DNA of 22,207 nucleotides from CAXBES01 sp965367015. GTDB lineage: Bacteria > Bacteroidota > Bacteroidia > Flavobacteriales > Flavobacteriaceae. Of this stretch, positions 7,509 to 15,752 are shown one piece after another (position 1 is the stretch's first letter; each line of letters begins with the position of its first letter). The notes under the pieces were generated by a model. It had not been told where the DNA came from. It worked only from the letters and a program-made list of their open reading frames with translations, and made no database searches. The position numbers and the translations under genes are program-made. The DNA lies in NCBI GenBank assembly GCA_965367015.1, contig CBDUGY010000044.1:1-22207 (forward strand), in the 5' to 3' direction.

Positions 7509-7579
7509 TTGTATGGTTCGTTGTAATAATTTACATTTGTAAACGTTATTCTTTAAAACCTCCATTTACAATGGTAAAC
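7509..7579 (+). promoter_or_regulatory. XRE regulator promoter with two operator-like palindromes
   Basis: O4 (7529-7544, ATTTACATTTGTAAAC) and O5 (7564-7579, ATTTACAATGGTAAAC) each match the perfect O2 core at 14 of 16 positions. O4 contains TACATTTG (7532-7539), a TAnnTTTG -7 element, with TTG at 7509-7511 exactly 20 bases upstream. O5 overlaps the ATG at 7571 of the regulator gene itself. The 13-bp string TACATTTGTAAAC occurs exactly in both O3 (7353-7365) and O4 (7532-7544). Binding here would shut off the regulator gene, a typical autoregulatory layout. Confidence 0.65.
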
Positions 7580-7972
7580 ACTTCAGATTTTGCAAAAAGG
7601 CTTCAAGAAATACTCGATCATTATGGTATTTCGGCTACTGCATTTTCAGAAGAAATTGAATTCAACCGCTCCACCATTTCTCACCTCCTATCCGGTAGAA
7701 ATAAGCCAAGTTTGGAATTCGTAATGAAGGTGCTTCAGAAATATCCTGAAGTAGAATTGTATTGGTTGTTAAATGGAAAAGGATCATTTCCTTCGGAAAA
7801 AGTCAAAGATGCAAGGGAAAACAAAGCAATTATTTCTTCTTCAGAAAAAACAATACCTTTCGAGAAGCACAAGGAGAATTTTATAGAAAAAAAGAATCAC
7901 CCATTAGAAAGAGAAATAGAGCGCATCGTAGTTTTTTATAAAGATGGCAGTTTTAAGGCTTATGAAAACTAA
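7571..7972 (+). CDS. XRE/Cro-like helix-turn-helix regulator
   Basis: The 133-aa protein carries one HTH domain of the XRE/Cro type at residues 5-60 (FAKRLQEILDHYGISATAFSEEIEFNRSTISHLLSGRNKPSLEFVMKVLQKYP), with the recognition helix around NRSTISHLLSG. The segment VELYWLLNGKGSF follows, typical of flavobacterial members. A polar linker then leads to a short conserved-looking tail, ERIVVFYKDGSFKAYEN. It has no peptidase or ligand domain. Its start codon lies inside operator O5, and its promoter overlaps O4, so it probably represses itself and the divergent M14 gene. The next gene begins 43 bases downstream on the same strand and could be co-transcribed. The direct role on the operators is inferred from position and symmetry. 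Confidence 0.88.
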   Translation: MVNTSDFAKRLQEILDHYGISATAFSEEIEFNRSTISHLLSGRNKPSLEFVMKVLQKYPEVELYWLLNGKGSFPSEKVKDARENKAIISSSEKTIPFEKHKENFIEKKNHPLEREIERIVVFYKDGSFKAYEN

Positions 7973-8015
7973 GAACTTTGCATAATTTTTCAGAAATTCG
8001 CATAAAAATTGATCT

Positions 8016-8399
8016 ATGCGCCCACTGCTCGCTTTCATATCTCTCATATTATTTTCGAGTTGCTACTCCGTAAATAGAGATTGTAACAATTTTAAGACGG
8101 GAACCTTTGAATTCGAGGCACTTGTGGGTACCGAATTACTTACAACAACATTTGTAAGAACTGATTCGATAGAAATTGATTATTTTAGAGGTAAATCCGA
8201 TACATCTTCCATAAGATGGATCAACAACTGTGAATATATCGTAAAGAAGATAAATCCGAAGAATCGTGCCGAACAAAAAGCCATACACATGAAGATCTTA
8301 ACTACAAATGGAAATGAGTATTTATTTGAGTATAACGAAGTAGGTAAAAAAAATAAACAAAAAGGAACAGCTGTTAAAATTAGCAATACGACCAAATAA
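8016..8399 (+). CDS. Small lipoprotein, function unknown
   Basis: The 127-aa product starts with a lipoprotein signal ending in the lipobox LFSSC (Cys16), so it should be anchored in a membrane on the periplasmic side. The mature part is mostly beta-prone with YIVKKINPKNRAEQKAIHMKIL and YLFEYNEVG as its most regular stretches. It resembles a family of small flavobacterial proteins that, as I recall, are sometimes labelled 'DNA topoisomerase IV' in databases; there is nothing of a topoisomerase in it, and that name should not be used. The stop is 11 bases before the terC start, so the two are very likely one operon. Whether it helps TerC function is unknown. Confidence 0.8.
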   Translation: MRPLLAFISLILFSSCYSVNRDCNNFKTGTFEFEALVGTELLTTTFVRTDSIEIDYFRGKSDTSSIRWINNCEYIVKKINPKNRAEQKAIHMKILTTNGNEYLFEYNEVGKKNKQKGTAVKISNTTK

Positions 8400-8410
8400 C
8401 TTTCATACTT

Positions 8411-9238
8411 ATGTTTGAAATACTAACCTCAGCAGACGCATTAGTAGCGCTTCTTACGCTTACTTTTCTTGAAATTATCCTAGGGATCGACAACATCATT
8501 TTCATCTCCTTAGCAGCTAGCAAACTTCCTAAACAACATCAAAAGAAAGCGACAAATATCGGTTTATTCCTGGCGATGCTTATAAGAATAATATTATTGT
8601 TCGGTATCTCTTGGCTTGTAGCGATGGAAGCTCCTTTTTGGCATATTAATCTTTCATGGGTTAAAGCAGGAATTAGCGGACAAGGATTAATATTATTTAT
8701 TGGTGGATTATTCTTACTGTATAAAAGTACGACCGAAATTCATGAAAAAGTGGAAGACAAAGGTCACGACGAACGAGAAATAAAAAAAGGGCGGTCAACA
8801 ACACTTACTAAAGCTATTATCCAGATTTCATTGATAAATATCGTATTTTCATTCGATTCAATATTAACGGCGGTGGGAATGACTAATGGAATAAGCGACA
8901 ACCCCAACGACGCCCTGGTTATTATGGTGATCGCCGTGGTTATTTCTGTTCTGATAATGATGATTTTTGCGGCTCCTGTTGGTCGATTTGTGAATGAACA
9001 CCCAACTGTTCAATTACTCGGACTAGCGTTCCTTATTCTCATAGGCTTTATGCTGATTGCAGAAGGGGCTCACCTTTCTCATCTTGAGATGTTCGGTTCG
9101 CAGGTTGGAACCATCCCGAAAGGCTACTTATATTTTACAATTGCCTTTTCTTTGTTTATCGAATTTATAAATATGCGTTATCGTAAAAGAACCTCATCAA
9201 TTGTTTCTACAGTACCGGATGATGATGAAAATGAATAA
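8411..9238 (+). CDS. TerC family integral membrane protein
   Basis: The 275-aa protein has about seven hydrophobic helices and the two diagnostic acidic motifs of TerC/Alx proteins: LEIILGIDNIIFISLAA (20-36, Asp27) and VFSFDSILTAVGMT (145-158, Asp149). A charged cytoplasmic loop lies at about 108-130 (HEKVEDKGHDEREIKKGR). The family is linked to tellurium resistance by name. Better-studied members (Alx, MeeF/MeeY-type TerC proteins) export manganese or support metal loading of secreted enzymes. The exact ion for this copy is not visible. It sits between a small lipoprotein (11-base gap) and a TerB-like protein (15-base gap) on the same strand, an operon-like arrangement. Confidence 0.95.
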   Translation: MFEILTSADALVALLTLTFLEIILGIDNIIFISLAASKLPKQHQKKATNIGLFLAMLIRIILLFGISWLVAMEAPFWHINLSWVKAGISGQGLILFIGGLFLLYKSTTEIHEKVEDKGHDEREIKKGRSTTLTKAIIQISLINIVFSFDSILTAVGMTNGISDNPNDALVIMVIAVVISVLIMMIFAAPVGRFVNEHPTVQLLGLAFLILIGFMLIAEGAHLSHLEMFGSQVGTIPKGYLYFTIAFSLFIEFINMRYRKRTSSIVSTVPDDDENE

Positions 9239-9253
9239 CTAAAGAATATCTCT

Positions 9254-9592
9254 ATGCAAAACCAAACAACAAATTGGAATAAGCAACAACTTAGTGCTTA
9301 CATACTACTGTACTGTGCCAATGCCGACTTTTCTGAAAGTGAAGAAGAGACGAAAATTATTCTATCTAAGATACAGGGGTCTGAATACGAATCAATTAGG
9401 AAAGAATTTGAGAATGATAATGATTTTCAAAGTATCCAAAAAATTCAAGCGGCTGTAGCCCGACTTGGATATTCGAAAGCTGAAATTGACAATTTGGTTT
9501 CAGAAATGAATAATTTGTTTCTGGCAGACGGTGAATTCGCCGCTACGGAAAAAGCAATCCAGTCAGGATTGAAGATGATCTTAAAGCAGTAA
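9254..9592 (+). CDS. TerB-like small helical protein
   Basis: The 112-aa product is all-helical by appearance and has no signal peptide. It contains two related acidic motifs, CANADFSESEEETKII (21-36) and FLADGEFAATEKAI (89-102). The form A-D-G/x-x-x-x-x-E is the hallmark of the TerB/DjlA-like fold, which places two such helix starts around a metal site. The match is by pattern only and the protein is shorter than classical TerB (about 150 aa), so the assignment is tentative. Its place 15 bases after terC supports it, because TerB-like proteins commonly occur with TerC. No clear terminator follows; the AT-rich 206 bp to the next gene contain only a weak A/T inverted repeat around 9633-9652. 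Confidence 0.6.
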   Translation: MQNQTTNWNKQQLSAYILLYCANADFSESEEETKIILSKIQGSEYESIRKEFENDNDFQSIQKIQAAVARLGYSKAEIDNLVSEMNNLFLADGEFAATEKAIQSGLKMILKQ

Positions 9593-9798
9593 TTCGTTAC
9601 TACAATATCTAATTCAACTTAAATTGGCCGTATAAAAAAACTCTTTTTTAAACGAATCCTTGCCCTTACAAATATGTGCCGCATTCTTGGTTAATCAGAA
9701 ATATAATTGTAACTTTCTCATTAATAACATAGTGCAGATTTTCATCTTCACTTCTCCCCGCTTATTTTTTGTATATCATTTTTAAAATTGCATAAGCT

Positions 9799-12609
9799 AT
9801 GTTCGTTAGTATACAATTCAGCGAAGGGAAGTTTGAAAGCATTGTTCGTACCTATGTTGAAAATGCTGTCCTTACCAGTTCAAATTTGGGATTAGATGGA
9901 ATTCAAGTATTCTCATTCACTCCACTCGATCCTGAATCGGAGGAGGAACCAGGTGTTATTGATCATATTGAGATTGAAGAAATTGATATCGCTTACTTTA
10001 CGGGGTCTAATGCCTTACGTATTCCTTTTACAGTATTATCACCACCAGGATTCGTTTTTCTTGGTAGTACTCCATCACCTTCACAAACACAAATAGAGTT
10101 TAATACACCCGTAGTTTTATGCAATATCGGCGCCTACATTATTCGAGTGACCGACCTAGAAGCCAATGGCTTAGCCGCCGCCAACGCATCGGAATATGTG
10201 AAATTCAATATTCAAGCAGTTTTTCAAGTTAATGCTCCAATCATTGATGACAGAGCCATATCACTAAACTTTGAACCTATTGAAATAAAATTTGGTCTGG
10301 GTGGAATCTACGTAGACCCTTCAGAAATACCAAGTGCTGCAGCTCAAAGATTTGCGCAACGTCTCCTTCAAGTTATGCAAGATAATGCAACCGAATGGTT
10401 TCCGCCAATAAGATTTCCGATCGGAAATTTAAATACTGTTATTGGAGACGATATGCGCGTATGGAATGCCGGAATCAGATTAAATAGTGGCGCCATTGAA
10501 TTACGACTTCAAGTGGAAAAAGCAAGTCTCATGGATTTTCCATTCTTAGGTTTTACTACCTATGCCGTAGCTTGGGCAGACAGTTGGAGCAATTACTTTT
10601 CTTCTTCTCTTATTAATCGTTTAGGAGCCTTAGATTGGATTGTCCATTTTCCGTTTGAGCTACTGGAGAAACGTGTTGCTGATACCGTCGAAAGTGCTTT
10701 AGCCCGCAGAACAACCGTTGTACTTAATCAAAGACCCTCTTCCCAATGGAATGTTGTGGACGCTACAACTAGTGGACCTTGTTACCCAGAAGCGATAGGA
10801 GCCATCGAAACGGATGTTGCCGTACATCTTCCGGGCGCTTGTGTTCCTTGGGGTTACGACATGGATGTAAATTTAAAGCTCTATACAACTATTTCTATTG
10901 CTCGTCCTGGAGTACTCCGCTTAGACATGATTGACACCCACGAGGTCGACCCTGGAGATGTTTTTGTATGCGGCTCTTTGAACGCATCCTTACTGGCGGG
11001 TGGTGGTGTCGCTATAGGAGGTGTTTTCGGAGGGTGGATTGGCGCTATTGTGGGAGGAATTGCGGGAGGATTGCTCGGTGGTTTCACAACTTTAGGAATA
11101 ATACTGGATCAGGATATACCGTCGATTGCAAATCGCACGTTGCTATCGGTTGAAGGCCAAAACAATGCATATTACACTGAAATAGAAATTGAACCAACGA
11201 CTAATCGCGTATTAGGAAATATTGCCATAACCACTACATTTCCCTGTGACGACGGACTTGTGGCTGGAGGTACACTGACTGATATCGACTTGAGATTCGA
11301 ACCATTACCAAATGGTCAACTCTCTTTTCCTAGATGGGTTCCTCCAAGACGCGGACGATGCCCTGAGGATGGCGAAATTGTTATAATTAATGCTGAAGTC
11401 GGATTTAATTTTTTTAGAGATAGTTACAGAGGAATCATTCCTCTTTATGTATGGGCGTTTGAAGTGTTAGAAGAAGATCCATCTGGTGGATGGCCCAGAC
11501 CTTCAATATTTAGAAGTTCTAGCTCAATAACAGTGCACTATACAATGACTCCGGACCAACTACGCACTTTGCGTCTGACTACAGACGATGGGATTCCTAA
11601 TTTAAAAATACTATTTCAAACAAATGCTGGTGCTCGTATTTTCAAGTTACCAATCCCTAGTGCTCAATTAACTGAATCTCAATTAGATGAATTAATCGCC
11701 GAAATTAATGATACATGCAATGCTAATCAAGATTTGATTAATTCTTTCGAAGAACGCACACGCAGACTTCGTGATATAGTTAGAGGCCCTGTGCCATTTC
11801 TCGGGAATATTACTTTCGACTTAACTAGATGGACATTTGCCTTTACCGGTCTTCCGTCAAATTCATCAGTTTCCATTTTAGACGACAATGGAAAGCATCT
11901 TGCCTCCTTAGCTCCTAATACGCAAAACATTTTAGCTTTAGATTTCTGGCAATCAGATCATTCTGAGGCAAATCCGTTAAGCTTGCAATATTCGGGATTG
12001 GGCAAACAAAATACGAGCTTTGATCCTAGCTTTATAATCACTTCACAGCGTTATCGAATTATCAGTGAAATATCAATAAACGATTCGCTCACCGATCACG
12101 TTACACTTCAGAATAAAAATGGCATTTTCATTACAGTTTTAACAACTACTTCCCTCGTTAGTTATCAACTATCATCGAGTGGAATATTGCTAGAAACGCA
12201 CAATAGAAACGCCGAAGGAATTAAATCCATACATGCGTTTGCGGGAAGAATATACGCAAAGTCAAAGTCAGATAAAATATTGGTGACGGAAAATACCCGA
12301 GACTGGGAATCATTAAATAATAAGTCGACAACCCTATCATTAGACCCTAAATTGTTTCAGCAAAACACTCATTGCTTTGTGCAAGCAGATGATGAATTTT
12401 TAAAGGAGAATATTAGCTCAGCAAGCACCGCTAAAAAGTATGCATTATTATTGAAGGGTAATGGAGAGGCATTGCTACTATTGGAGAGATTAGACATGGC
12501 TGCAGGTGGATATCTCAACCCAAAGACTTTAACACATCAAACTCCAATACCAACAGAGAAGGATGGTTGTAATCCTCTAACAAAAATTATCAAACTTTTT
12601 GAAAGGTGA
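9799..12609 (+). CDS. Large uncharacterised protein with central glycine-zipper segment
   Basis: I do not recognise this 936-aa protein. It has no signal peptide. Residues 1-160 look beta-rich. Residues about 155-320 (for example LNFEPIEIKFGLGGIYVDP, FPPIRFPIG and WIVHFPFELLEKRVADTVESAL) alternate long amphipathic strands with helices in a way that recalls TULIP/P47-type lipid-binding domains, but this is an impression only. Residues 398-436 form a hydrophobic stretch packed with GG pairs (GGVAIGGVFGGWIGAIVGG and onward), a glycine zipper like those of membrane-inserting proteins. The region 440-690 is beta-rich with scattered cysteines. Residues about 740-900 carry propeller-like strand repeats such as DHVTLQNKNGIFITVL and IKSIHAFAGRIYAKSK. 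It has no partner genes: it stands alone on its strand and ends 12 bases from convergent mscL. Base use is similar to its neighbours. Confidence 0.75.
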   Translation: MFVSIQFSEGKFESIVRTYVENAVLTSSNLGLDGIQVFSFTPLDPESEEEPGVIDHIEIEEIDIAYFTGSNALRIPFTVLSPPGFVFLGSTPSPSQTQIEFNTPVVLCNIGAYIIRVTDLEANGLAAANASEYVKFNIQAVFQVNAPIIDDRAISLNFEPIEIKFGLGGIYVDPSEIPSAAAQRFAQRLLQVMQDNATEWFPPIRFPIGNLNTVIGDDMRVWNAGIRLNSGAIELRLQVEKASLMDFPFLGFTTYAVAWADSWSNYFSSSLINRLGALDWIVHFPFELLEKRVADTVESALARRTTVVLNQRPSSQWNVVDATTSGPCYPEAIGAIETDVAVHLPGACVPWGYDMDVNLKLYTTISIARPGVLRLDMIDTHEVDPGDVFVCGSLNASLLAGGGVAIGGVFGGWIGAIVGGIAGGLLGGFTTLGIILDQDIPSIANRTLLSVEGQNNAYYTEIEIEPTTNRVLGNIAITTTFPCDDGLVAGGTLTDIDLRFEPLPNGQLSFPRWVPPRRGRCPEDGEIVIINAEVGFNFFRDSYRGIIPLYVWAFEVLEEDPSGGWPRPSIFRSSSSITVHYTMTPDQLRTLRLTTDDGIPNLKILFQTNAGARIFKLPIPSAQLTESQLDELIAEINDTCNANQDLINSFEERTRRLRDIVRGPVPFLGNITFDLTRWTFAFTGLPSNSSVSILDDNGKHLASLAPNTQNILALDFWQSDHSEANPLSLQYSGLGKQNTSFDPSFIITSQRYRIISEISINDSLTDHVTLQNKNGIFITVLTTTSLVSYQLSSSGILLETHNRNAEGIKSIHAFAGRIYAKSKSDKILVTENTRDWESLNNKSTTLSLDPKLFQQNTHCFVQADDEFLKENISSASTAKKYALLLKGNGEALLLLERLDMAAGGYLNPKTLTHQTPIPTEKDGCNPLTKIIKLFER

Positions 12610-12621
12610 GTCGAAAAAGGA

Positions 12622-13050
12622 TTATTTCTTTTCCTTAAGCAGTTTGTTCTGCTCTTCCATTAATCTTTCAATATTTGAAAGCAGTTCGATATTTTTTGGA
12701 GTCACAACCTCTTTATTTTTAGGGTCTTCAGCTTTATTCTTAAAGCGATTGATGAACTTGATCACAATGAAAATTGTGATTGCTATTATAACAAAATCGA
12801 TCAGAACTTCAATTAGCTCACCATAGCCAATGGCGACTTCTTCCGCTTTGCCGGAAGCTTCTCTCAGTACATATTTTCTATTTGCCAGATTTACATCATC
12901 GGTCAGTAGAGACAAGGGCGGCATTACTACCTTTTTTACCAAGGTGTTCACAACTCCATTAAAAGCGGTTCCAATAATGATCCCCACTGCCATGTCGATC
13001 ATGTTCCCTTTAATGGCGAAATCTTTAAATTCTCGAATAAAACTTTTCAT
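12622..13050 (-). CDS. mscL: Large-conductance mechanosensitive channel
   Basis: The 142-aa protein forms a pentameric pore in the inner membrane that opens under high tension and releases solutes during osmotic downshock. The N-terminal amphipathic helix MKSFIREFKDFAIKGNMIDMA leads into TM1 (about 17-46, MAVGIIIGTAFNGVVNTLV), then a periplasmic loop, TM2 (about 78-103, ELIEVLIDFVIIAITIFIVIKF) and a charged C-terminal helix bundle (NIERLMEEQNKLLKEKK). The length matches the family (E. coli MscL has 136 aa). It starts 11 bases after the parC stop on the same strand, so it is likely transcribed with parE-parC. Its 3' end is only 12 bases from the convergent 936-aa gene, with no visible terminator between them. 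Confidence 0.96.
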   Translation of the reverse strand: MKSFIREFKDFAIKGNMIDMAVGIIIGTAFNGVVNTLVKKVVMPPLSLLTDDVNLANRKYVLREASGKAEEVAIGYGELIEVLIDFVIIAITIFIVIKFINRFKNKAEDPKNKEVVTPKNIELLSNIERLMEEQNKLLKEKK

Positions 13051-13061
13051 AGCAGGAATAT

Positions 13062-15752
13062 TTAGAATAGCAATGTCTGTCCCTCCTCGTCTGTAGGAGG
13101 TTCCTTATCAACGTTGGAATCTTTTATTTTTTTCTCTGAATTTTTCTCTGCGCTAACTTCTGAATTTACATCCTCTTCGTCAATAACGTCGATTTCCTCA
13201 ATTGGTGCTGGTTCCGGTTCATTATACTGGAGTGGAGCTAGCGCGTTTATTTCTAGAACTTTATCCTTTGTCAATTGATTTCCCATAGCCGAAATTCCTT
13301 TTATAGCAATAAATTCCTCCAAATTCACCTCCATATTCTCTTGCCTCTCCTTACCCCTGTTCTTTGCAAAAACGACCTCAGCCATTGGGCGATAATCTGT
13401 AAAAACACGTTCTAAATAAGACTTCGGATGATCTGTAATAATAATTTCTTCTCGATCGGGATTTTCAATCAAAAACCGTTTTACGTAGAAAAGTTCTTTT
13501 TCTCCTTCCCAATAAATCGCTGAAATTGGCTTTTTAGGGTTCCACTTTTCCAAAACGATAACATCATCCTCGAAACGCAGTGTCATTTCAGGAATAACAG
13601 TCTTTATTATCCCCTTCTGATTAATTATAAGCAGCCTGTCTTCTTTGGTAAATTCTCCCAATAATTCTCCTCTCTCATCTACATTGAGGCGTTGCACAGT
13701 TTCATCGAACCATATTTTACGCGGCTTTAATGTTGAGAGGCCTTTCTCCTTAAGCTCAACGCGCTTAACGGTGTATTTTGTTACAATATTTCCCTTCGAA
13801 GCACGTCCTTTAACTAAAAGATCGGCAAAGTCTAAATCAAATTTTAGTTTTTTGATACTTCCACTTTGACGCAGTAATACTGTAACAACTTCTGCTTCTC
13901 CATTCGGGTTAGCAGTAAAATAAAGAACTTTAGACCCCTTAGATCCATTTGTAAGATCGTATTCTTTATCCCGGGTAATACTTGTAACGGCGAATCGCTT
14001 CACATAAGTTGGCCCCCTTGCTCCATCTTTATAGATCATGTTGTAAATGGTACGTTTGTCCTTCTTCTTAAACACTGCAACGTGCAGAATACCTTTACCA
14101 ATAAAAGTTTTGGAATCTACTTTAGTAACCATCATTTTACCCTCCTCAGTAAATACGATGATATCATCAATATCACTACAATCGGTCACGTATTCATCTC
14201 GTTTCAGACTTGTTCCCACAAAACCTTCTTCGCGATTCACATATAACTTAGTGTTTCTAATTACAACTTTCGTCGCTTCAATATCATCGAAAACCCGAAT
14301 CTCAGTCTTGCGTTCTTTACCTGCTCCGTAATCCTTTTTTAAACGCTTGAAATAGTCGATAGAATACTCGATTAGGTTATTTAAGTGATTCTTCACCTGA
14401 GCAATGCTATCTTCCAGCGCATCAATCTTTTGCTGAGCCTTATCTATGTCGAATTTGGAAATTCTTTTAATTCGTATTTCGGTGAGACGAACAATATCCT
14501 CTTCGGTTACTATTCGCTTGAGATGTTTGGTATGTGGTTTTAAACCTTTATCGATCGCCTGAATTACACCTTCCCATGTTTCCTCTTCCTCGATATCTCG
14601 ATAGATTCTGTTTTCTATAAAAATTCTTTCCAAAGATGCAAAGTGCCACTGTTCTTCTAATTCTGAAAGCTGTATTTCCAACTCACTCTTCAATAACTCC
14701 ACGGTTCGATCGGTTGAACGACGAAGCATTTCAGAAACGCCTATAAAAAGGGGTCTGTTATCCTCAATCACGCAACCTAAGGGAGAAATAGAAGTCTCAC
14801 AACTTGTAAAGGCGTACAGGGCATCTATGGTCTTGTCTGGTGATATACCGCTGGGAATATGTATTAATATCTCAACATCGGCTGCCGTATTATCTTCGAT
14901 CTTCTTAATCTTAATTTTACCTTTATCATTCGCTTTGAGAATAGAATCGATCAAGGACGAAGTATTAGAACCGAAAGGAATTTCGGTGATCATTAAAGTA
15001 TTCTTATCCTGCTGTAAAATGCGAGCTCGACTTCTAATTTTCCCTCCTCGTAAACCATCGTTATAGTTGGTAGCATCCATGATACCGCCCGTCGGGAAAT
15101 CGGGTAATAATGTAAATCGCTTATTCTGAAGGTGTTTTATGGAAGCATCTATCAATTCTATAAAATTATGCGGAAGAATCTTTGTAGATAATCCAACCGC
15201 AATACCTTCAGCTCCTTGTGCGAGAAGCATCGGAAACATTACAGGAAGGTTAATCGGCTCCTTTTTTCTACCGTCATAAGACGCCTGCCATCCCGTGATC
15301 TTCGGATTAAATACCACATCGAGTGCAAATTTTGAAAGACGCGCCTCTATATATCGGGATGCGGCAGCACGGTCACCTGTAAGTATGTTCCCCCAGTTTC
15401 CCTGTGTATCGATCAATAGGTCCTTCTGCCCAATTTGAACCATGGCGTCAGCAATACTCGCATCACCGTGAGGGTGATATTGCATGGTATGACCCACAAT
15501 GTTTGCCACTTTGTTATACCGCCCATCATCAAGATCTTTTAGCGAATGCATTATACGCCGCTGAACCGGTTTAAAACCATCTTCAATAGCGGGTACTGCC
15601 CTTTCCAGAATTACGTACGAGGCATAGTCCAGAAACCAATCCCGATACATTCCGGTAACCTTTTTTATAGTATCGCCGCTGGTATCTTCATTCTCCCCGA
15701 GATAATCTGGAGTTTGATTTAATTCTTCATTATTTTCAGGTTCTTCATTCAT
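13062..15752 (-). CDS. parC: DNA topoisomerase IV subunit A
   Basis: The 896-aa subunit cuts and rejoins DNA to decatenate replicated chromosomes, working with ParE. The winged-helix and tower region is intact: the active-site tyrosine is Tyr134 in AAASRYIEARLS, with QRRIMHSL (64-71), HPHGDASIADAMV (93-105) and QGNWGNILTGD (117-127) in front of it. The ParC identity rests on its long acidic Glu/Pro/Asp-rich C-terminal tail, the absence of a GyrA box (QRRGGKG) in the C-terminal domain and pairing with a ParE-length partner. The position matching Ser83 of E. coli GyrA (Ser80 of ParC) is Ala98; the one matching Asp87/Glu84 is Asp102. Start and parE stop share one base (TAATG), so the two are translationally coupled. 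Confidence 0.94.
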   Translation of the reverse strand: MNEEPENNEELNQTPDYLGENEDTSGDTIKKVTGMYRDWFLDYASYVILERAVPAIEDGFKPVQRRIMHSLKDLDDGRYNKVANIVGHTMQYHPHGDASIADAMVQIGQKDLLIDTQGNWGNILTGDRAAASRYIEARLSKFALDVVFNPKITGWQASYDGRKKEPINLPVMFPMLLAQGAEGIAVGLSTKILPHNFIELIDASIKHLQNKRFTLLPDFPTGGIMDATNYNDGLRGGKIRSRARILQQDKNTLMITEIPFGSNTSSLIDSILKANDKGKIKIKKIEDNTAADVEILIHIPSGISPDKTIDALYAFTSCETSISPLGCVIEDNRPLFIGVSEMLRRSTDRTVELLKSELEIQLSELEEQWHFASLERIFIENRIYRDIEEEETWEGVIQAIDKGLKPHTKHLKRIVTEEDIVRLTEIRIKRISKFDIDKAQQKIDALEDSIAQVKNHLNNLIEYSIDYFKRLKKDYGAGKERKTEIRVFDDIEATKVVIRNTKLYVNREEGFVGTSLKRDEYVTDCSDIDDIIVFTEEGKMMVTKVDSKTFIGKGILHVAVFKKKDKRTIYNMIYKDGARGPTYVKRFAVTSITRDKEYDLTNGSKGSKVLYFTANPNGEAEVVTVLLRQSGSIKKLKFDLDFADLLVKGRASKGNIVTKYTVKRVELKEKGLSTLKPRKIWFDETVQRLNVDERGELLGEFTKEDRLLIINQKGIIKTVIPEMTLRFEDDVIVLEKWNPKKPISAIYWEGEKELFYVKRFLIENPDREEIIITDHPKSYLERVFTDYRPMAEVVFAKNRGKERQENMEVNLEEFIAIKGISAMGNQLTKDKVLEINALAPLQYNEPEPAPIEEIDVIDEEDVNSEVSAEKNSEKKIKDSNVDKEPPTDEEGQTLLF

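Noticed and set aside
8016..8399. 'DNA topoisomerase IV' label for the small lipoprotein
   Set aside because: The protein has a lipobox and no topoisomerase motif; the true topoisomerase IV subunits are at 13062-17602.
9633..9652. A/T inverted repeat after the TerB-like gene as a terminator
   Set aside because: The stem is only A-T pairs with no GC core and no separate T-run, so I would not call it a terminator.
10881..11087. Proline-rich open frame on the minus strand
   Set aside because: It is the antisense image of the glycine-rich segment of the 936-aa gene, with GG codons read as CC, and has no sign of being a gene.
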